From Nitrosomonadales bacterium (lineage in GTDB: Bacteria > Pseudomonadota > Gammaproteobacteria > Burkholderiales > Gallionellaceae), in NCBI GenBank assembly GCA_025408405.1, contig JANYJE010000021.1, forward strand, positions 1 through 37,386: a stretch of DNA of 37,386 bases, written 5' to 3'. Below, one piece after another: positions 8,167 through 16,772 of the stretch. Numbering within the stretch: position 1 is the first letter of the stretch; each line of letters starts with the position of its first letter. The translations under genes and the position numbers were made by a program. Below the pieces are notes generated by a model. That model made no database searches. It saw only the letters and a list, made by a program, of their open reading frames with translations, and was not told the origin of the DNA.

Positions 8167-9735
8167 ATGGCAGCCATCAAACAAGCCCTCATCAGCGTTT
8201 CCGACAAAGCCGGCGTGCTGGAATTTGCACAAGCGTTGCACCAGTTCGGTGTAAAGATTCTTTCCACCGGCGGCACCGCCAAGCTGCTTGCCGACAACGG
8301 CGTGCCCGTCACCGAGGTGGCCGATTACACCGGCTTTCCGGAGATGCTGGACGGTCGCGTGAAGACGCTGCAGCCCAAAGTGCACGCCGGCATCCTGGCG
8401 CGGCGCGACCTGGCCGAGCATGTGGCCACCCTGAAAAAACACGACATTCCAACCATCGACATGGTGGTGGTGAATTTGTATCCGTTCAGCGCGACCATTG
8501 CCAAACCCAATTGCACGTTTGAAGACGCGATCGAGAACATCGACATCGGCGGCCCGGCGATGGTGCGTTCCGCCGCGAAAAACCACGCGCATGTCGCCAT
8601 CGTCACCGATGCGGCCGACTACGGAAAAATCATCGCCGAGATGAAAGCCAACGGCGGTGCAGTCGGCGACAAGACACGTTTCGAATTGGCGAAAAAAGCC
8701 TTCTCGCACACAGCCGCCTACGATGGCACTATCAGCAACTACCTCACCGCGCTGATGGAAGACGGCAGCAAACAGCAATTCCCCGAAGTGATCAATTTCC
8801 AGTTCGGCAAGGCGCAAGCCATGCGTTATGGCGAGAATCCCCATCAGGGCGCCGCGTTTTATGTGGAGAAGGATGCGAAGGAAGCCTCGATTGCCAGCGC
8901 ACGCCAGCTGCAAGGCAAGGAACTCTCGTACAACAACATCGGCGATGCCGATGCCGCGCTGGAATGCGTGAAGCAATTTGACGGCGTGCCCGCCTGTGTC
9001 ATCGTCAAACATGCCAACCCATGCGGCGTGGCGATCGGTGCCAACCTGCTGGAAGCGTATGACCGCGCCTACAAAACCGACACCGAATCTGCGTTCGGCG
9101 GCATCATTGCCTTCAATGGCGAGCTGGATGCCAAGACCGCTTCCGCCATCGTCGAGCGCCAGTTTGTGGAAGTGATCATTGCACCCAGGGTATCGAAGGC
9201 GGCGAGTGACGTGGTGGCGGCGAAGAAAAATGTGCGCCTGCTCGAATGCGGCCAATGGGGCCGTGAGCCGGCCTTGCGCATGGATTTCAAACGCGTCACC
9301 GGCGGCCTTCTGGTGCAGCATGCCGACCTCGCGCTCTACAACGAACTCAAAGTAGTCAGCAAGCGCAAGCCGACAGAAGCAGAAATGGCGGACTTGCTGT
9401 TTGCCTGGCGCGTGGCCAAATTTGTGAAGTCCAACGCCATCGTGTACGCCAAGGGCAACGTGACCATAGGCGTGGGTGCCGGCCAGATGAGCCGCATCAA
9501 TTCCGCGCGCATCGCCGCGATCAAGGCAGAGCACGCAGGCTTGAAAGTGGAAGGTTCCGTCATGGCCTCCGATGCCTTCTTCCCTTTCCGCGATGGCATC
9601 GACTCCGCAGCCAAGTCCGGTATCGTTGCCGTGATTCAGCCCGGCGGCTCGATGCGCGACGATGAAGTCATTGCCGCAGCGGATGAACACGGCATGGCGA
9701 TGGTATTTACCGGCATGCGTCATTTCAGGCATTAA
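8167..9735 (+). CDS. purH: Bifunctional AICAR transformylase / IMP cyclohydrolase
   Basis: PurH carries out the last two steps of de novo IMP synthesis: formyl transfer to AICAR, then ring closure. The 522-residue product has the N-terminal MGS-like cyclohydrolase domain (residues 1-200: [44 protein letters not shown]) and the C-terminal transformylase domain with the catalytic Lys-His pair in [12 protein letters not shown] and the AFGGIIAFN segment. It starts at ATG 8167 behind GGGAAG and lies 24 bases after fis, so it may share the dusB-fis transcript. Length and motifs are normal. Confidence 0.97.
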   Translation: MAAIKQALISVSDKAGVLEFAQALHQFGVKILSTGGTAKLLADNGVPVTEVADYTGFPEMLDGRVKTLQPKVHAGILARRDLAEHVATLKKHDIPTIDMVVVNLYPFSATIAKPNCTFEDAIENIDIGGPAMVRSAAKNHAHVAIVTDAADYGKIIAEMKANGGAVGDKTRFELAKKAFSHTAAYDGTISNYLTALMEDGSKQQFPEVINFQFGKAQAMRYGENPHQGAAFYVEKDAKEASIASARQLQGKELSYNNIGDADAALECVKQFDGVPACVIVKHANPCGVAIGANLLEAYDRAYKTDTESAFGGIIAFNGELDAKTASAIVERQFVEVIIAPRVSKAASDVVAAKKNVRLLECGQWGREPALRMDFKRVTGGLLVQHADLALYNELKVVSKRKPTEAEMADLLFAWRVAKFVKSNAIVYAKGNVTIGVGAGQMSRINSARIAAIKAEHAGLKVEGSVMASDAFFPFRDGIDSAAKSGIVAVIQPGGSMRDDEVIAAADEHGMAMVFTGMRHFRH

Positions 9736-9765
9736 TCTGATCGTCCATCAGGGTGTTCATGTGTT

Positions 9766-9825
9766 GTAGGAGCCCGACTTGTCGGGCGATCTCAAGAGAC
9801 ATGGCGCAACAAGTTGCGCTCCTAC
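9766..9825. repeat. Composite palindromic repeat between purH and purD
   Basis: An outer inverted repeat GTAGGAGC (9766-9773) and GCTCCTAC (9818-9825) brackets two perfect small hairpins: GCCCGACTTGTCGGGC (9772-9787) and GCGCAACAAGTTGCGC (9804-9819). Such GTAGGAGC-bounded elements are typical of REP-like dispersed repeats in beta- and gammaproteobacteria. Here it lies about 30 bases past the purH stop and 30 bases before the purD start. It could terminate, stabilise or process the purH-purD mRNA. No other copy with both arms was seen in the window. Confidence 0.75.
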
Positions 9826-9855
9826 CACTTGCTTTACGATAAATTTGAGGTTGTT

Positions 9856-11152
9856 ATGAAGATTTTGGTTGTGGGTAACGGTGGTCGTGAGCACGCGCTG
9901 GCGTGGCGTCTGGCGCAGGGTGTGCGCGTGCAGAAGGTGTTTGTTGCCCCGGGCAATGCGGGCACAGCACTGGAAGACGGCGTGGAGAATCTCGCGATCA
10001 CCGGTATCCCCGAGCTGCTGGCTTTTGCCATCAGCGAAAATATCCACTTCACCGTGGTCGGCCCGGAAGCGCCGCTGGCTGCGGGTATCGTCGATGCCTT
10101 CCGTGCCGCGGGGCAGGCCATCTTCGGCCCAACCAAGGCCGCAGCGCAGCTGGAATCCTCCAAGGATTTCGCCAAGCGTTTCATGATCCGCCACAACATT
10201 CCCACCGCATTCTTCGAGACCTTTAGCGACATCGCGGCGGCCAAGGCCTATGTGGAAAAGCACGGTGCGCCTATCGTGATCAAGGCCGACGGGCTGGCGG
10301 CGGGCAAGGGCGTGGTGGTGGCGGCGAGCAAGGAAGAAGCCTTCGCTGCCATCGACATGATGCTGTCGGACAACAAGCTGGGTGATGCCCGCCCTGATCT
10401 TGGGCAAAAGGAAAGTTCGCGCGTGGTGATAGAAGAATTCCTCGAAGGCGAAGAAGCCAGCTTTATCGTCATGGTGGACGGCAAGCACGTGCTGCCACTG
10501 GCCACCAGCCAGGATCACAAGCGTTTGCAGGACGCAGACCGCGGCCCCAACACCGGCGGCATGGGCGCCTACTCTCCGGCTCCGGTCGTCACGCCGACGC
10601 TGCACGCGCGCGCGCTGCGCGAAGTGATCAAGCCGGTGGTGCAGGGCATGGAAGCCGAAGGCATCACCTACACCGGCTTTCTCTATGCCGGACTGATGAT
10701 CGATGCGGCGGGCAACCTCAAGGTGCTGGAATTCAATTGCCGCATGGGCGACCCGGAAACCCAGCCCATCATGATGAGATTGAAGAGCGACCTGTCGGTG
10801 CTGGTCGAACATGCCATCGCCGGCACGCTCAACAAGGTGGACGTGGATTGGGATATCCGCGCCGCCCTCGGTTATGTGATGGCCTCCGCCAATTACCCCG
10901 ACACCCCGCGCCTGGGCGATGTGATTACCGGCCTGCCCAAGGCGGAAGAAGACGCGCACGTGTTTCATGCCGGCACGACCCTGAAAGACGGCACGGCGGT
11001 TACCAACGGCGGGCGCGTGCTGTGACACCGCACTGGGCGGCAACGTCAAGGCAGCACAACGCCGCGCTTACCAGTTCGGCGAGAACATCCACTTCAGCGG
11101 CAGCCAGATGCGCACCGACATCGGCTACCGTGCAATCAATCCCAGGAAGTAA
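9856..11152 (+). pseudogene. purD: Phosphoribosylamine-glycine ligase with a frameshift near its C-terminus
   Basis: PurD (GAR synthetase) joins glycine to phosphoribosylamine with ATP in purine synthesis. The frame from ATG 9856 encodes MKILVVGNGGREHALAWRL, an ATP-grasp core with [11 protein letters not shown] and EFNCRMGDPETQ, and then hits TGA at 11023-11025, giving 389 residues. The missing conserved tail resumes in the +1 frame at 11024: DTALGGNVKAAQRRAYQFGE and, later, RTDIGYRAINPRK, ending at TAA 11150-11152. Joined, the product would be 431 residues, the normal size (E. coli PurD has 429). The tail stop abuts the tsaC start. A one-base sequencing or assembly deletion, a real mutation, or +1 recoding at CTG-TGA-C are all possible. 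The label pseudogene marks the break, not proven loss of function. Confidence 0.88.
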
Positions 11153-11710
11153 TTGCAGCGCGCCAGTGCTACTACCCGTTCTCTCGCCGCACATTTGCGG
11201 CGCGGCGGCCTTATCGCCTATCCCACGGAATACTGCTACGGCCTCGGCTGCGATCCGCGCAACTACCGTGCCGTCAAACGCCTGCTCAAACTCAAGCAAC
11301 GCCCGCAACACAAGGGACTGATCCTCATTGCCGCGCAGTACGCGCAGCTTGCCCGTTTCCTCTTGCCCATCACTGCCGCACAGCAGGAAAAATTGCGTGA
11401 GGACGGCGCACAGACCGTCACCTACCTGATGCCCGTCTACGCGAATGTGCCGCGCTGGCTGCGCGGCATGCATGACACGCTCGCCGTGCGCATCACCGCC
11501 CACCCTGTGGCAGCGGCGCTGTGCAATGTGCTCGGCATGGCGCTGGTGTCGACCAGCGCCAATCGCAGCGGTGCGCAGCCGCTGCGCACTTATGCCGAAT
11601 GCCTGCGCCAGTTTGGCGCTGAGGTGCGGGTGCTGCCGGGACGCGTGGGTCGCCGCAAAAAACCATCCACGATACGCGCCTGGGGTGATGGTAAAATCGT
11701 GCGTCAATAA
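11153..11710 (+). CDS. tsaC: L-threonylcarbamoyladenylate synthase (TsaC/Sua5-YrdC family)
   Basis: This enzyme makes threonylcarbamoyl-AMP from threonine, bicarbonate and ATP for the t6A37 modification of ANN-decoding tRNAs. The 185-residue single YrdC domain has GGLIAYPTEYCYGLGCDP, the KQRPQHKGLILIA lysine-rich segment, LAVRITAHPV and STSANRSG. The length matches short TsaC (190 in E. coli) rather than long Sua5. Translation begins at TTG 11153, immediately after the TAA that ends the frameshifted purD tail, with AGGAAG just ahead. That placement suggests translational coupling to full-length PurD. The YciO paralogue is a less likely alternative. Confidence 0.9.
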   Translation: MQRASATTRSLAAHLRRGGLIAYPTEYCYGLGCDPRNYRAVKRLLKLKQRPQHKGLILIAAQYAQLARFLLPITAAQQEKLREDGAQTVTYLMPVYANVPRWLRGMHDTLAVRITAHPVAAALCNVLGMALVSTSANRSGAQPLRTYAECLRQFGAEVRVLPGRVGRRKKPSTIRAWGDGKIVRQ

Positions 11711-11731
11711 TAATTTTTAATTGGAGGAAGC

Positions 11732-12646
11732 ATGGATAGCGCCGCAGTCAAAGAATACCTGCTCGAATTGCAGGATCTCATCGTCACCCGCCTGGAACAG
11801 GTGGACGGCAAGAAGTTCATCCGCGACAAATGGGAGCGTCCGGCGGGCGGCACGGGGATTGGCTCGGGCGGCGGCATCAGCTGCATCATCGAGGAAGGCA
11901 ATGTGCTGGAGCGCGGCGGGGTGGCGTTCTCACACGTGCAGGGCGACAAGATGCCGGCCTCGGCCACCGCACACCGCCCCGAGCTGGCAGGCTGCAGCTG
12001 GGAGGCGATGGGCGTGTCTCTGGTGATGCACCCGCGCAACCCCTACGCGCCTACCTCGCATGCCAACGTGCGCATGTTCATGGCGAAGAAACCCAACGGA
12101 GAAACCGTGTTCTGGTTCGGCGGCGGCATGGACCTCACCCCGTATTACGGCTTCGAAGAAGACGCGGTGCATTTCCACCAGGCCTGCAAAAATTCGCTCG
12201 CCCCTTTCGGTGGGGATCTGCATGCGAAATACAAGAAGTGGTGCGACGAATATTTCTACCTCAAGCACCGCGATGAGCAGCGCGGTGTGGGCGGCATTTT
12301 CTTCGACGACCTGTCCGAGCCGGATTTTGCCACCGCCTTTGCCATCCAGCAAAGCGTGGGCGATCACTACCTGTCGGCCTATGTGCCGCTGCTGGAAAAG
12401 CGCAAGGACACGCCCTACGGCGAACGCGAGCGCGATTTCCAGCTGTACCGGCGCGGACGTTATGTCGAGTTCAACCTTGTTATCGACCGCGGCACCATCT
12501 TCGGCCTGCAGTCCAACGGCCGTACCGAGTCCATCCTGCTGTCCATGCCGCCCTTGGTGAAATGGCGCTACGACTGGCATCCCGAAAAGGGCACGCCGGA
12601 GGCAGAACTGTACGAGAAATTCATCGTGCCCAGGGAATGGGTGTAG
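11732..12646 (+). CDS. hemF: Oxygen-dependent coproporphyrinogen-III oxidase
   Basis: HemF uses O2 to convert two propionates of coproporphyrinogen III to vinyl groups, giving protoporphyrinogen IX. The 304-residue product carries [29 protein letters not shown], the conserved HANVRMFMA and [20 protein letters not shown] motifs, and [18 protein letters not shown] at the back of the active site. The start at ATG 11732 is backed by a strong GGAGGAAG ribosome site. It lies 21 bases after tsaC, and a hairpin terminator follows the stop. An O2-dependent enzyme implies at least partly aerobic growth. Confidence 0.97.
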   Translation: MDSAAVKEYLLELQDLIVTRLEQVDGKKFIRDKWERPAGGTGIGSGGGISCIIEEGNVLERGGVAFSHVQGDKMPASATAHRPELAGCSWEAMGVSLVMHPRNPYAPTSHANVRMFMAKKPNGETVFWFGGGMDLTPYYGFEEDAVHFHQACKNSLAPFGGDLHAKYKKWCDEYFYLKHRDEQRGVGGIFFDDLSEPDFATAFAIQQSVGDHYLSAYVPLLEKRKDTPYGERERDFQLYRRGRYVEFNLVIDRGTIFGLQSNGRTESILLSMPPLVKWRYDWHPEKGTPEAELYEKFIVPREWV

Positions 12647-12652
12647 CAAATG

Positions 12653-12674
12653 AAACCCGCCGCGAGGCGGGTTT
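12653..12674 (+). terminator. Rho-independent-type terminator after hemF
   Basis: AAACCCGCC pairs perfectly with GGCGGGTTT over nine bases around a four-base loop (GCGA), starting six bases after the hemF stop. The stem's T-rich 3' side ends TTTCTGATT rather than a long U tract, so it is a moderate terminator. It likely closes the purH/purD/tsaC/hemF transcript. Confidence 0.75.
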
Positions 12675-12966
12675 CTGATTGCAAGCTCAAATTATAAAGT
12701 GCTGGAGCCGACTAGAGCGGCTGCTCAGTACTGCCAGAAGCCGTCGACATCGTCACCAATCAGCCTGCCTAACAGCGGCCACTCGAAGATAAGCGGCGCG
12801 TGTCCGTTTCGTCATAAAATGTTGCCGTACAAATTTCTTGAAAACAGTCCTATTTGCTGTCATACGAGGAGATTAGTACATACGTCGTATTTGCGAATGG
12901 TTTGATATTATTAGTTCACGGATTAGTACTCAGGCGGATGCTGTAACAGAGTTTGGGGCCGATTGT
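12675..12966. other. Stretch of about 290 bases without a convincing gene
   Basis: No start/ribosome-site/codon pattern supports a gene here. On the plus strand a 68-codon open frame (12699-12905) has the look of random sequence. On the minus strand a short run ending at about 12726 reads PLLGRLIGDDVDGFWQY followed by a stop. It is protein-like and might be the end of a decayed gene, but it has no supported start and I could not assign it. The middle (12810-12930) is more AT-rich than its surroundings. Confidence 0.4.
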
Positions 12967-13284
12967 TCAGTCCAATATTTGATACGGCTCCATCGTAATC
13001 GACTCAAGCTTGCCGCCCAGCATGACCAGATGTCCTTCCCGCCGCGAGTTGCCGGTTTCGCTGAATTCGAAACGGTAGGTGCGGCAAAACACTCTTCGCC
13101 CTGTGTGGTCACGCCCCAGCCGCAGCTTGGCGCTGGCGACGGTGTCGTCGAGAAATTGCAGGCCCAGTTCGTCGCAGGCGCGGCGCCCATATCTCCGGGC
13201 GAGTTCGAGTGCGCGCAGGCTGTTGAACCAGTACCATCCGAGTACACCCAGCACAAACAACATAAGCAAACTTGCCGTATCCAT
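12967..13284 (-). CDS. DUF3301-like small membrane-anchored protein
   Basis: The 105-residue product begins with one hydrophobic helix (residues 3-21, ASLLMLFVLGVLGWYWFNS). A soluble part follows with ALELARRYGRRACDELGLQF, TVASAKLRLGRDHTGRRVFCRTYRFEFS and HLVMLGGKLESITMEPYQI. This layout matches DUF3301, a widespread proteobacterial family of unknown function. The single N-terminal helix suggests an inner-membrane anchor with a small basic domain. It is divergent from a small membrane-protein gene at 13408, with the shared promoter region between. No function should be assumed. Confidence 0.75.
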   Translation of the reverse strand: MDTASLLMLFVLGVLGWYWFNSLRALELARRYGRRACDELGLQFLDDTVASAKLRLGRDHTGRRVFCRTYRFEFSETGNSRREGHLVMLGGKLESITMEPYQILD

Positions 13285-13407
13285 TAGTTAATAAATCCTG
13301 AATGAGTCACTGCGAAATTTTATCCGATTATGGTGTACGCTTTGATCAAATAACCTATTCAGATCGCTTTATCCCAAGATTGCCTTATCGATAGCGGCAA
13401 ACAATAT

Positions 13408-13797
13408 ATGGAATATTTACGCCCCTGGAAACTCATCACGCTGGCCATCGGTATGGCGTTGCTGATTGCCGGCTCGTTCTACTACCAGGCACCCGATTGG
13501 GATATCCCCATCAGCCTGATCATGGCCATCCTGGCCTACCTCACTGCGCCGTGGTCTTTGCGTGTGCTGATCGAGCGGAGGTGGAAACTTTTCCCCGCGA
13601 TGTTGTTGGCAACCTGGTTCAGCGTGGATGGAAGTTACTGGATTTACTGGCACTACACCAACCCTGTCGCTCTGGACATGATGCGCGAGGCAAATTTTTT
13701 TGCATCGCTTTCCCTTTACGGAATCTGCGGTGTTGTATGGCTGTACCGCGGCAGCCTGCGCGAGTTTGTCAAAGATGCGTGGCGGTTTAATATTTGA
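13408..13797 (+). CDS. Small integral membrane protein, unknown function
   Basis: This 129-residue protein has about four transmembrane helices at residues 8-26, 33-52, 60-80 and 95-113, short polar loops, and a basic, aromatic C-terminus (REFVKDAWRFNI). Tryptophan and tyrosine are frequent near helix ends, as expected at the membrane interface. I do not recognise the family. It starts at ATG 13408 with a weak ribosome site, stands alone between divergent and downstream genes, and has codon use like its neighbours. The unbroken hydrophobic pattern supports a real gene. Confidence 0.65.
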   Translation: MEYLRPWKLITLAIGMALLIAGSFYYQAPDWDIPISLIMAILAYLTAPWSLRVLIERRWKLFPAMLLATWFSVDGSYWIYWHYTNPVALDMMREANFFASLSLYGICGVVWLYRGSLREFVKDAWRFNI

Positions 13798-13955
13798 AGC
13801 ATACCTAGGGTCGAGAAAGGGGGGCTGCATGGCGGCGATAATGAATTACGCTAGCAGCATGAACTCGGGTAGGATGCATTCATGCGTCACCCGATGCTAT
13901 TTTCTGTGTGCCGCGATCAAGTGCGCAGGCTTTGTTTTCACCACCTTTAACGACT

Positions 13956-15104
13956 ATGCCGCAACACATTTATTCTCCCCCGGCAGACGCTAACAAGAGC
14001 CCAAAAGACTGGTATCTGTCGGTCAGCAGCAGGCCCGGTTTCGTGCACGACGAGGCGCAGGAGCGCGCCGTGGCGGAGCTGGATCTGCTATGGCACGAGC
14101 TGGTGGATTTCAAGGCCAGGCGCAATCATTTTCTGGGGCGCAGCCTGCTCAGCCCACAGGTGCCGAAAGGCCTGTATTTCTGGGGTGGCGTTGGGCGCGG
14201 CAAGACTTTCCTGATGGATGTGTTTTACGACTGCGTGCCATACAGACGCAAGCGCCGCATCCATTTTCACAACTTCATGGCCGAGGTGCATCGCGAGTTG
14301 AAACGTCTGGCTCACGAGAAAGATCCGCTGCTCGTTTTGGCGGACAACATCGCCCGCGCCACGCGCCTGTTGTGCTTCGACGAGTTTCACGTCAGCGACA
14401 TTGCCGATGCGATGATACTGGGGCGCCTGCTGGAAGCCATGTTTGCACGCGGCGTGGTGCTGATGATCACCTCCAACCAGGCGCCGGACAACCTCTATCT
14501 TCACGGCCTGCAGCGGCAGAAATTCCTGCCCGCCATCGCGCTGCTCAAACACGAATTGCGCGTGGTCAATGTGGATGGAGGGAATGACTACCGCCTGCGC
14601 ACGATGATTCGTGCGCCGCTGTTTATGCTGTCTGCGGATGCAAGCAGCGATGCACACATGCAGGCCATGTTCGAGCGCCTGAGCGGGGGCTCGCAGCAGG
14701 ACGCGCAGCATATCGAGATATTGGGGCGGCAGATCGCGGCGAAGCGCGTGGCGCATGGCGTTGTCTGGTTCGAGTTCGACGTCCTGTGCGGCGGACACCG
14801 CGACCAGACAGATTACCTGGAGATCGCGCACCAGTTTCACACGGTGTTTATCTCGCACATCCCCCTGCTGGGTGCGGAGCAGGGGGCGGCGGCGCAGCGC
14901 TTTATCTGGCTGGTGGATGTGTTTTACGACAACCGCGTAAAGCTGGTCATCTCCGCTGCGGCCATCCCCCACAAACTTTGCAGCGGGGGCTTGCAGGCTC
15001 ACGAGTTTGCCCGCAGCGCCAGCCGCCTGGTGGAAATGCAGAGCAGGGATTACCTGGCCCTGCCGCACCAGGCGGAAGGCGTGAGCCTGAATTTGCCCGC
15101 GTAG
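13956..15104 (+). CDS. zapE: Cell division protein ZapE (AFG1-type ATPase)
   Basis: ZapE is an AAA-like P-loop ATPase that associates with the Z-ring under stress and is the bacterial homologue of mitochondrial Afg1. From ATG 13956 the product has 382 residues; a GTG at 13908 would add 16 atypical ones. Walker A is GLYFWGGVGRGKTFLMD, followed by RIHFHNFM and Walker B LLCFDEFHVSDIADAM. The sensor segment is VLMITSNQAPDNLY, and the C-terminal FIWLVDVFYDNRVKLVISA region is also present. Length is in the normal range. No cell-division cluster surrounds it. About 150 bases upstream hold no gene. Confidence 0.93.
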   Translation: MPQHIYSPPADANKSPKDWYLSVSSRPGFVHDEAQERAVAELDLLWHELVDFKARRNHFLGRSLLSPQVPKGLYFWGGVGRGKTFLMDVFYDCVPYRRKRRIHFHNFMAEVHRELKRLAHEKDPLLVLADNIARATRLLCFDEFHVSDIADAMILGRLLEAMFARGVVLMITSNQAPDNLYLHGLQRQKFLPAIALLKHELRVVNVDGGNDYRLRTMIRAPLFMLSADASSDAHMQAMFERLSGGSQQDAQHIEILGRQIAAKRVAHGVVWFEFDVLCGGHRDQTDYLEIAHQFHTVFISHIPLLGAEQGAAAQRFIWLVDVFYDNRVKLVISAAAIPHKLCSGGLQAHEFARSASRLVEMQSRDYLALPHQAEGVSLNLPA

Positions 15105-15264
15105 CCGGGCCGCTGGCAGGGCGATTGAATTTGTGCGCCAAACGGCGTAGATTTGCCGCTTCAATTCGCAAGAGCAGGTTCTTTTCAGATAACGATCTAA
15201 AGCTGGCAAGGCTGGTGGCAAACATTCCCAAGATCCCCGGGAATATCCTGAACAAGGAGTCACG

Positions 15265-16257
15265 ATGGATAGTGTCGATCTTTCCGTACTCAAGTCTCTG
15301 CAGGAGTGGCAGGCAGGGGGGCTTCCGCTGTGGCTGGTGACGGTGGTGGAAACCTTCGGCTCCAGCCCGCGTCCGCCGGGCGCCATGCTGGCCCTGCGCG
15401 GTGACGGCGTGGCGGTGGGTTCCGTGTCGGGCGGCTGCATCGAGGACGATCTCGTGCTGCGCGCACAGCGCGGCCAATTGGTGCTCGATCGCTGCGAGGT
15501 GGTCGCATACGGCGTCACGCGCGAAGAGGCGCAGCGTTTCGGTTTGCCTTGCGGCGGTGCCATGCGCCTGGTCATAGAGCCGGTAGGCAAGCAGGCCTGG
15601 GTTGGACAAGTCCTGCAACTGGTACAGTCGCATCGGTTGCTGAGGCGCACGCTGCATCTCGATTCTTTGCAGGTGGTTATCGACAACGCCAGCCGCAGCG
15701 ACAGCATGCGCTTCGACGGCGCAACGCTTGCCAGCGTGCACGGCCCGTGCTGGCGCATGCTCATCATCGGCGCCGGACAGACTTCCTCTTATCTCGCACG
15801 CATGGCATTGGCGCTTGATTACAAGGTTATCGTCTGCGATCCGCGCGCAGAAATGCGCCAGACCTGGGACGTGGCCGATACTACTCTGACGGGCGCGATG
15901 CCCGACGACGCGGTGCTGGCACTGCAAGCCGACGCCACAACCGTCATTATCGCGCTGACCCATGATCCCAAGCTGGACGACATGGCGCTGCTGGAGGCGC
16001 TGAAGTCGCCGGCGTTTTATGTCGGAGCACTGGGCTCCCAGGCCAATAATGCAAAGCGCCGCGCGCGCCTGGCATTGTTCGATCTCAGCTCCGATGAAAT
16101 TGCCCGCTTGCACGGGCCGGTAGGCCTGGACATCGGCAGCCGTACGCCACCGGAGATCGCCGTGTCCATCCTCGCGCATCTGATTTCCTGCCGCAACCAG
16201 CCGGCACCAGCAGCCGGTGCTACTCAAGCTGTCAATCAGTCCCCGGCCATCGCTTAG
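15265..16257 (+). CDS. XdhC/CoxI-family molybdenum cofactor insertion protein
   Basis: XdhC-like proteins bind molybdenum cofactor, help install its terminal sulfur, and insert it into xanthine-oxidase-family enzymes. The 330-residue product has the N-terminal XdhC/CoxI domain ([44 protein letters not shown]) with conserved cysteines in SGGCIE and LPCGG. The C-terminal Rossmann domain contains [25 protein letters not shown] and [18 protein letters not shown]. It starts at ATG 15265 behind AAGGAG with a six-base spacer. It is the first gene of a four-gene molybdenum hydroxylase cassette, so its client is very probably the enzyme encoded just downstream. Confidence 0.92.
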   Translation: MDSVDLSVLKSLQEWQAGGLPLWLVTVVETFGSSPRPPGAMLALRGDGVAVGSVSGGCIEDDLVLRAQRGQLVLDRCEVVAYGVTREEAQRFGLPCGGAMRLVIEPVGKQAWVGQVLQLVQSHRLLRRTLHLDSLQVVIDNASRSDSMRFDGATLASVHGPCWRMLIIGAGQTSSYLARMALALDYKVIVCDPRAEMRQTWDVADTTLTGAMPDDAVLALQADATTVIIALTHDPKLDDMALLEALKSPAFYVGALGSQANNAKRRARLALFDLSSDEIARLHGPVGLDIGSRTPPEIAVSILAHLISCRNQPAPAAGATQAVNQSPAIA

Positions 16258-16286
16258 GCTCAGGCCATCAACCAGGAGGTATGCTC

Positions 16287-16772
16287 ATGATCTCTCTAAC
16301 TATCAACGGAAAAACAACCAGGGTCGATGCCGATCCCGGTACACCATTGCTCTGGGTGCTGCGCGACCACCTGCAATTGACCGGCACCAAATACGGCTGT
16401 GGCATCGCTCAATGCGGCGCGTGCACCGTGCACCTGGATGGTCGCGCTGTCCGTTCCTGCGTCACGCCGGTGTCGATGGCGAGCGGAAAACACGTCACCA
16501 CCATCGAAGGCCTCGCCGAAACCGCGCTGGGAAAAACGGTGCAATCGGCTTGGCAGGAAGTGGACGTGCCGCAATGCGGTTACTGTCAGTCCGGCCAGAT
16601 CATGGCGGCCACCGCGCTGCTCAAGGAGAATCCTCACCCCAGCGAATCACAGATCTCTGCCGCGATGGATGGCATCCTGTGCCGTTGCGGCACCTACAAC
16701 CGCATCCGCGCGGCGATCCAGCAGGCGGCCGAACACCAGATTATTGCGGAAAGCAAGGGAGGCGCCAAATGA
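16287..16772 (+). CDS. 2Fe-2S subunit of a xanthine-oxidase-family (IorA-like) hydroxylase
   Basis: This small electron-transfer subunit carries two [2Fe-2S] clusters. ATG 16287 gives 161 residues and a six-base spacer behind AGGAGGT; the ATG at 16281 abuts the ribosome site. The plant-type cluster ligands are C38, C43, C46 and C58 ([11 protein letters not shown]...C). The second cluster in the helical domain uses C97, C100, C132 and C134 ([15 protein letters not shown]). It has no signal peptide, so it must be exported together with the Tat-bearing large subunit if the complex is periplasmic. The stop overlaps the next start by four bases. Layout matches the isoquinoline 1-oxidoreductase alpha subunit type. 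Confidence 0.94.
   Translation: MISLTINGKTTRVDADPGTPLLWVLRDHLQLTGTKYGCGIAQCGACTVHLDGRAVRSCVTPVSMASGKHVTTIEGLAETALGKTVQSAWQEVDVPQCGYCQSGQIMAATALLKENPHPSESQISAAMDGILCRCGTYNRIRAAIQQAAEHQIIAESKGGAK

Noticed and set aside
8149-9732. A 527-codon open frame on the minus strand opposite purH
   Set aside because: It mirrors the purH coding frame, is rich in His, Gly and Arg in the manner of antisense shadows, and has no ribosome site or recognisable domain.
11000-11030. A confident claim of prfB-like programmed +1 frameshifting in purD
   Set aside because: The CTG-TGA-C junction is suggestive, but a correctly spaced Shine-Dalgarno-like stimulator is absent, and a sequencing or assembly error is at least as likely.
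12699-12905. A 68-codon plus-strand open frame after hemF
   Set aside because: No ribosome site, no hydrophobic or domain pattern, and it begins just after a terminator hairpin.
15105-15264. A possible molybdenum-cofactor riboswitch ahead of the xdhC-like gene
   Set aside because: Only a weak ATTCCC/GGGAAT pairing was found; the multi-stem core expected of the Moco RNA could not be recognised by eye.
14088-15767. A 559-codon minus-strand open frame across zapE and the xdhC-like gene
   Set aside because: It spans two well-supported plus-strand genes plus their spacer, with low-complexity shadow composition.
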